Source: Cinclus cinclus
Taxonomy: Eukaryota; Chordata; Aves; Passeriformes; Cinclidae
Length of the DNA stretch: 64,000 bases
NCBI RefSeq assembly: GCF_963662255.1
Contig: NC_085047.1
Coordinates: 15,244,347 to 15,308,346, forward strand
Direction: 5' to 3'
Below are positions 58,063 through 64,000 of the stretch, piece by piece. Each line of letters opens with the position of its first letter. Positions within the stretch are counted from its first letter, which is position 1. The notes beneath the pieces are model-generated. The model did not search any database. It saw nothing but the letters and a program-made list of their open reading frames with translations, and was not told the DNA's origin. The translations under genes and the position numbers were made by a program.

Positions 58063-61000
58063 CCTGCTCCAAGCTTTGTCCCAGAGCTGCTGTGCTCTCA
58101 GAAATTTTACCCACCAAGGGAGACTCCATCACTGCAACTTCCAATGCCACCTTCCTTGCTCTCTGCATGATGATGCTGCCAAAACCCATCCCAGTTCCCC
58201 AAAGGGAACACGTGTTCTTTTCTTGTGACCTCCCTCCACTGGGCTGCTTGCCAACACATCCCTCTCTGGGAATCCTGTGTGTGAGTTGCCATAGCTGCTG
58301 GCTGACACTGTGACAAAGCTCTGCTGTTTGGCTGAGACCCGTGCCTTTGTCCCCTGGATGTACAGGATACCTGGCTGGGGGCTATCAGCCATGGCAAACC
58401 CAGCCCAGGGCTTTCATACCTTCGTAGGATCTTGCTTGAGTAACCTTCAATCCCACATTCCTTCCCTCATCTCCCATCTTCTGCACATCCATTTATATCC
58501 AAATAACAAGAACAAAAAACATGTTCAAAGTCCTGATCTGCGACCCAGCATGCTGGTGTCCACAAATCCAGCACACTGGAATAATCAGACCTTGTCAGCT
58601 AATTCCCTCCCTAGTTTTAGGAACTTCACTGATAGTCTGCTCTGATGCACTTCTCTGGTGGAGAAGTGTTGCTCAGGCTGCAAAAAAGTTTGCAAGATAC
58701 CCAGGGTTCTTTCAACTTCCTGCTGAGGCTCACAGTGATGGAACTACACAGTCAAAATGGATGTGAGAAGGGAGAGGAGACACCTGTGCAGTGAAATGGC
58801 ATCCTGAAGGCATCTGCAGGCTTTCCTTTAAAGCCTCATCCAATAAACCAACCAGCAGCCCCACTGCTGCCTCAGCCTGGGAATGGGACCAGTCAGGGCT
58901 CACATCCCTGCCTGTGTTTCCAGCCCATCAGTATGTGATACTCACTCCTTTCAAACAAAGCTCCCTGCACAAGAGCAGATGCGCAGCCTCCTTCAAGGTG
59001 AAAGGCAAAGTGAAATTTGGGAGGAAGCCTGAAGCTCAGCAGTCAGGTTTGAAGAATTTCCTTCTCCTGTGCCTGGATAACCTCTCCTTTTCCCATTCAT
59101 CCAGCACAAAGACATTATTAGTTGTCACAGGGTGTTTATCTGCCCAACCTTGCAGATGCTGAATTAGAAAGCAGACAGAGATTTCTCACTGGAATACTTT
59201 GCAAGGTTGCTGGTGCCTGACTAATGGTGCTTGGCTGCTGCTATTCTTTTCTTGTGTTTCAAAAGGTTAAAGATGTGTGATGCTCTGCAGGTGCTTTGCT
59301 GCTTAGAAAGGGGAAAAAAAACCAGAAGGTGTTGGTCTAAAAAACCAGTTTAAATTTAAAAAAAATTAAATTTTATTTTAAAATTAATTCCTAAAAATGT
59401 GAAGTTTTTTTAAAAATTAACATCTAAAAACATTCATTTTTTTTTTTTTAAGAAAAATAGCCTCTCCACCTTCTCAACACCAAAACCTCCTATTTTGTAG
59501 TGTTAACAGCATAGCTTGCAGCCAACTCAGCAAAGCAGCAGCAGTCTCTCCATATGCACACTGTGTGTGCAAAGTGCTGCAGGGTTCCCTCAGCTGGAGG
59601 CACTTTTTGATCAAAAAGAAATTACAAACTGAAAGAATAGTTTGCCATATAAGGAGCTATTAATCAAAATAAAGCAGTTATTAATAGAAAGCAAAATTTG
59701 TTTGCAATAGGACACATGCAATACTGGATTTGGGGAGGAGAAATGAGTTGGAGGCTAAAGCAGTAACTTGTGAACACCCCAGTTTGTTTGTATAGTATTT
59801 TAATAATATATAAACATAGATATGCCTAGATATAAACACCATTTATAAAACATTAGCATATAAAATATATTAATCAACAAAAATAAATAATGTATAATTA
59901 CAAATAGTTATATATCCTTCCAATGTCCTATATATATATATTTATTTATATAAAAAGGACATTGGAAGGATATCCAGAATACTGAGTTATACATCAAGAG
60001 AAATAAAACTTCCATCCTATAAAAATTCACTAAAATGGCCCTGTCCCTCCTGGCTGGTGCTGACCACGGTAGCAGAAGATCATCCATGTTCTTGCCCCAG
60101 TGGGGCAAGGCTTAGCCAAAGACACTATATGAATATATAAATATATATATATATATAAAATACACTCAGCTCAGAGCAAAGAACAGTGAGATTGATGCAA
60201 TATTGAGTGCAGAAGTACTTAGCTTGTTTAGCTTGTAGGAGACAGGAAAAGTCATGCTCTAAATGCGAGAGGAGACAGATTCATAACAGCTCTTAGTGAT
60301 TTATTTGAAAAATAAAGGATGGGTTATCTCAATTAGTTGATCTCTCTCCTCTTTATTTACTCCTTGTGTTACAGTGGTGGCTTGAAGCCACCAAGTAGAA
60401 TTGGGTTGTCTCCTACAGCATCAGCTCCTGCATCCCAAAGAAGCTGGTGGTTTCACCAGACACAGAAGTGTGTGGAAGGGGAGGAGGAGAGATGTTTGAC
60501 ATGTCCTTTGACACGACAACTGACTTAACAGACAAAAGAAATGTGAAAAATCTATGTGGTTTCAGCAGAGCATTTTATCCAGGGCCATGTTGGAAATGAG
60601 TAATTAAGCCAGTGAACATGAACATCAGCAGAATGGGAAACTAGGCAAGGGAAGTGACAATGATGAGTGTTGGAAGGCTGAGCTGCAGCCCGGAAGGAGG
60701 TTAGCAGTGTCTAACATCTTTAAGGTTGACTTTGCCACTAAAAAAGTAGGGCAGCATTGATGACACCTCCTAATGACACAACGTAATTAGCAGCACCAAT
60801 GTGTAGGAGGATCAGGAAATCACAAAGGAAGGAAGGGATTGACCTTGACTGCCGTGTTCAAAACTGAATGAAAATTAGAAGTTAATTCTAGGCTTGGTAC
60901 TAACCACCAGAATTTTTTGCTATGGGATGTAACTGCCTGAGAAGGAGAACAGTATGGGCATCCTAGTTATCAAAGAGTAAATGAGGGATTCATAATGAAT

Positions 61001-61949
61001 CCGTGATGCCCACAAACATGACTCATGAGTCTACAGTAGAAATGGGAACCTCATCTCCAAAGGGCAGTAGTCTGCATCTCTGTTTAAGAAACAGATTTCA
61101 TCTAGGAAGATCTAGACAGACAAGGCTGATAAGAGGAAGTAAAAATTTTTTACTTCCTAGCTACAGAGCTTAACGATGTGGAGACACTTAGCAATGACAT
61201 TTGGACAGAAGTCACTAAGTATGCCAATAAACCAGAAAAAATATATGAGAGAAATAAACCAAATAAAACAGCAAACTACAGCCTGTCATTGACCCAGACT
61301 GGAAATTAGTTGCAAATCACCAGAGACGGAGGTCTTGGCACAACCTTCCTGATGGCATAATGCAACTAAAAACTCTGCGTTTCTGAGACAGAAATGGTGT
61401 TACTCATAAAGACGAAATAATGAACCAGATAGTTGGACTTCAAGGTTCAGAAGGTCCCATCCAGCTCCATGTGCCTAAAGGTCTCTCTGAGGAGACCCAG
61501 CTGAGCAGGAGCAGAGGAATAGTTGCTCAAGCATCTTGACTCCATCACCTGAATGCCACCACCACCTCTTCCTCTACCATGTCCCAAGGCAGGCACAGAC
61601 CTGCGCCCGCTTGCACAGAGTCAAAGCAGCAAGACTCAGCCTTATCTACACTGCTGAGTAGCTCCCCATTGGCTTTTGGGGCTGGATGTTGTCCACCTTA
61701 AACTGATTGCAGGGAATACATTGCCACATACTCCAACTTGGAGCTACCTATTTGCAAGTGTCCCCACCTTGGAGACAGCACCAGTCTTTCTCAGCTGATG
61801 GACTACATCCTGAGGAGATCAAGAGTGTGGTGGAATAGCTCTCTGCCTGCATGGTTGTGGTTTGACACTGGCCAAACGCCAGGCACCCACAACAGATGCT
61901 CACTCACCTTCCCTTGCTACAACTGGACAGAGGAGAGAAAAAATATTAA
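58063..61949 (-). other. MAP6 intron, AT-rich, with hairpin
   Basis: Very AT-rich at 59330-59460 and 59795-60170. Contains the perfect-arm hairpin at 59912-59973. No gene recognised. Confidence 0.4.
59912..59973. repeat. Hairpin with perfect 18-bp arms
   Basis: ATATCCTTCCAATGTCCT (59912-59929) is the exact reverse complement of AGGACATTGGAAGGATAT (59956-59973). The 26-bp AT-only spacer can itself pair, so the stem-loop spans 62 bp. Confidence 0.92.
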
Positions 61950-61989
61950 ACAAAGGGTTCATGAGTGAGATAAGGACTGGAAGAAAACA

Positions 61990-62830
61990 CTCGAAGGGCA
62001 AAACAGGCTCATCTTAGAGGTACAAAGTGAATTTATTACTAACAAAATCAGAGGAGGATAATGAGAAGTAAAATAAGCCCTGAAAACACCTTTTTACCCC
62101 AACCCCTCCCTCCTTCCCACCGACAGCTCAGGGAGAACAGGGCATGGGGGTTCAGTTCATAACTCAAGATCTTCTTCCACTGCTCAGAGAGAGAAATCCT
62201 TCCCCTGATATGGCAGGGGGTCCCTTCACACAGGAGAAAATTCTCTTGTGAACTTCTCCAGCGTGGTTTCAATCTCATGAGCACCAGTCCTTCCAAAACT
62301 TCTGCAATATGAGTCTCTCCCATGGGCAGACATTCCTCCCAAAACTGCTGTGGCATGGGTCATTCATCCACAGGGTGCAGTCCAACAGGGACAGGTTGCT
62401 CCATCCTGGAAGCAGGAGCCCCCTCTCTCCTCTGGGTCTCCCACTGGATCACAGCCTCTTCCAGGCATCCACCTGCTCCAGCATGGGCACCTCCCTCATG
62501 GGCTGTGGGTGGATCTCTGCATCCCCCCATGGATCTCAGCTCTGACACCTGGAGCACCTCCTGCCCCTCCTTCTGCACTCACCTTGGTGTCTCCGTGTTG
62601 CTTCCCTCACATGTTCTCACCTCCTCCTCTTCTCTGGCTACAGAACAACTGTTCCCACTTTGTTTTGATTTTCTTAAATCTGTTATCACGGAGGTGTTAC
62701 CAACACCTCTCATTAGCACAGTTTTGTCCAGCACCATGTCCATCTTCAGAGCCATCAGGGATTGGCTCTGCCAGACATGGTGGAAGCTTCCAGCAGCTTC
62801 TCACAGGAGCCACCCCTGTGCCCCCCCCCC
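61990..62830 (-). mobile_element. ERV LTR / 3' fragment
   Basis: Minus-strand AATAAA at 62032-62037 (GTTAGTAATAAATTCACTTT) followed by TAAGATGAGCCTGTTTTGCCC, a 3' tail I recognise from songbird retroviral LTRs. The C/T-rich + strand to 62820 is probably U3. The right limit is approximate. Long open frames over 62322-62985 come from base composition. Confidence 0.5.
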
Positions 62831-62839
62831 CCCCCCCCA
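62820..62839. repeat. Poly(C) run
   Basis: About 20 consecutive C at the edge of the LTR-like region. Confidence 0.95.
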
Positions 62840-63566
62840 CTACCATGCTATGCAAAGCCAGCAAAGCCTGCATCATCCATCTCCATGCTCTGTGTCTTAG
62901 TGAACACCAGGGCCAACAGTCATTAGTTACTCACACAGCTGATCCCTGTGGTATCAACACACATTGTGTCTCCTCCTGCTACTAAAGGTCTCTATCAAGT
63001 GACCCCTGAGACAGAGCTCAGCCTTTCCCAAAGCTGCCAAACCCTTCTCTGAACAGCCTTTTCTGGATGGAAGAAAAATTTTCCCCCCTCCTTTCCATCT
63101 GAGAAGAAAATTGGATCCATCTGCCTACACAGTTACTTTAGGAAACACTCTCATAGCTGAAACAACAAGGATTTAGAGAATGGTACCTGCCCAGGAATGT
63201 TCTCTGGCAGTGGAGTCTGGGATAGTCCTCACTAATGCTATTAAACCTCTTTAGCCTCTAAAACCAAGGTGGCTGCATCTAAACTCATTGTAGGGATAAG
63301 TTCTTGGCTTGGGAGTGGGTGCTACCAACCTCAGTGTGAGAAGAGGGCTAGGGACAGTTCTAAGAACAGGAGTGTTCATGAGAGTCCTGCACATCCAGGA
63401 ACATGTCCTGGGGCTATTTAATTTACTAGCATAGACATAGTTATGGATCTGATCAGAAATTCCAGAAGGTAATGGAAAATTTCCCATCTTAGAGCATAAG
63501 CAGTGTTATTAACATTCTCACCAAGACAGATGTCCCTCCACTGGAGATTTTCAAAATTAGGCTTTA
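62840..63566 (-). other. MAP6 intron, nothing recognised
   Basis: No supported feature. Confidence 0.4.
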
Positions 63567-63980
63567 TAAAATCACAGAAACACAGAATGGCTTGGATTGG
63601 AAGGGACCTTAGAGCTCATCTTGTTCCACTCTCCTGCCATTAGCAGGGACACCTTCCACTAGACCAGGATGCTCCAAGCCCCATCCAACCTGGCCGTGGA
63701 GCCTTCCAGGGATGAGGCAACCACAGCTTCTCTGGGCAACCTGTGCCAGGGCCACAGCATCCTCACAGCCAAGAATTTCTCCCTGATATTCCTTCTAATC
63801 CTGCCATCTGACAGTGGAAGCCATTACCACTTGTTCTGGCCCTCCAGGCCTTTGCTCCAAGTCCCTCTCTGACTCTTGGAGCCCCTTTAGGCACTGGCAG
63901 GGGCTCTAAGGCCTCCCTAGAGCCTTCCAGCCTGTCTTTGGAACAAAGAGCAGTATGAATTTCCTGCCCTTTTGTATCTT
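63567..63980 (-). mobile_element. CR1 LINE 3' 0.4 kb at window edge
   Basis: AAATCACAGAAACACAGAATG, GCTCCAAGCCCCATCCAACC, ATCCTCACAGCCAAGAATTT and CTCTAAGGCCTCCCTAGAGC in standard reverse order. Confidence 0.92.
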
Positions 63981-64000
63981 GGTCCAGCCTTCCTGTGTGG

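Noticed and set aside
61430..61480. Possible old CR1 fragment (GGACTTCAAGGTTCAGAAGG)
   Set aside because: Too short and diverged to support.
62322..62985. Overlapping open frames of 192 and 211 codons
   Set aside because: They overlap in different frames in a C/T-rich LTR-like region, include the poly(C) run as a proline tract, and have no recognisable domain.

Overview
The window looks like genomic DNA from a songbird (Passeriformes). Evidence: intron-rich vertebrate genes, more than twenty CR1 LINE fragments with the avian CATTCTATGATTCTATG-type 3' end, avian-type retroviral LTRs (several of the TGTCCTGGTTT...AAACCAGGACA class), and a growth hormone gene linked to MAP6. I recall from the literature, unchecked here, that passerines carry two growth hormone genes. 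Chicken GH is on chromosome 27 and chicken MAP6 on chromosome 1, so GH beside MAP6 suggests the extra, relocated passerine copy.

Layout. (1) 0.6-5.0 kb, + strand: growth hormone exons 2-5, all open, with consensus splice sites, the C-terminal stop and a poly(A) signal. Exon 1 (three or four codons) is not convincingly visible. Intron 4 is enlarged by three CR1 insertions, one holding a perfect 46-bp tandem duplication. A degenerate G/T-rich minisatellite follows the poly(A) signal. (2) 7.7-12.5 kb, + strand: six small exons that keep the same splice phase and encode leucine-rich repeats and then a cysteine-rich cap, as in LRRC37. Two lengths that break frame and a dead splice donor mark it as a pseudogene, and a solo LTR sits 15 bp after the dead donor. 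(3) 12.9-19.2 kb: an unassigned 142-codon ORF, a degenerate retroviral integrase relic and several LTRs, including a CpG-rich LTR cluster at 18.0-19.2 kb. (4) 19.2-34.5 kb: mostly unrecognised noncoding DNA with CR1 fragments, simple repeats and an antisense poly(A)-signal element near 26.6 kb. (5) 34.5-36.9 kb, - strand: two MAP6 exons (the last exon in this locus with stop and poly(A) signal, and the one before it). (6) 36.9-64 kb: the large MAP6 intron upstream of those exons. It is packed with CR1 pieces, LTRs, microsatellites and AT-rich palindromes. MAP6 exon 1 lies outside the window.

Growth hormone is a secreted pituitary cytokine and MAP6 a neuronal microtubule stabiliser; nothing suggests they work together. 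Their linkage looks like an accident of duplication. The most interesting idea is that a GH + LRRC37 block moved as one segment to the 3' side of MAP6, leaving GH intact and LRRC37 to decay. I found no prokaryotic-type system, CRISPR array or novel multi-gene operon.
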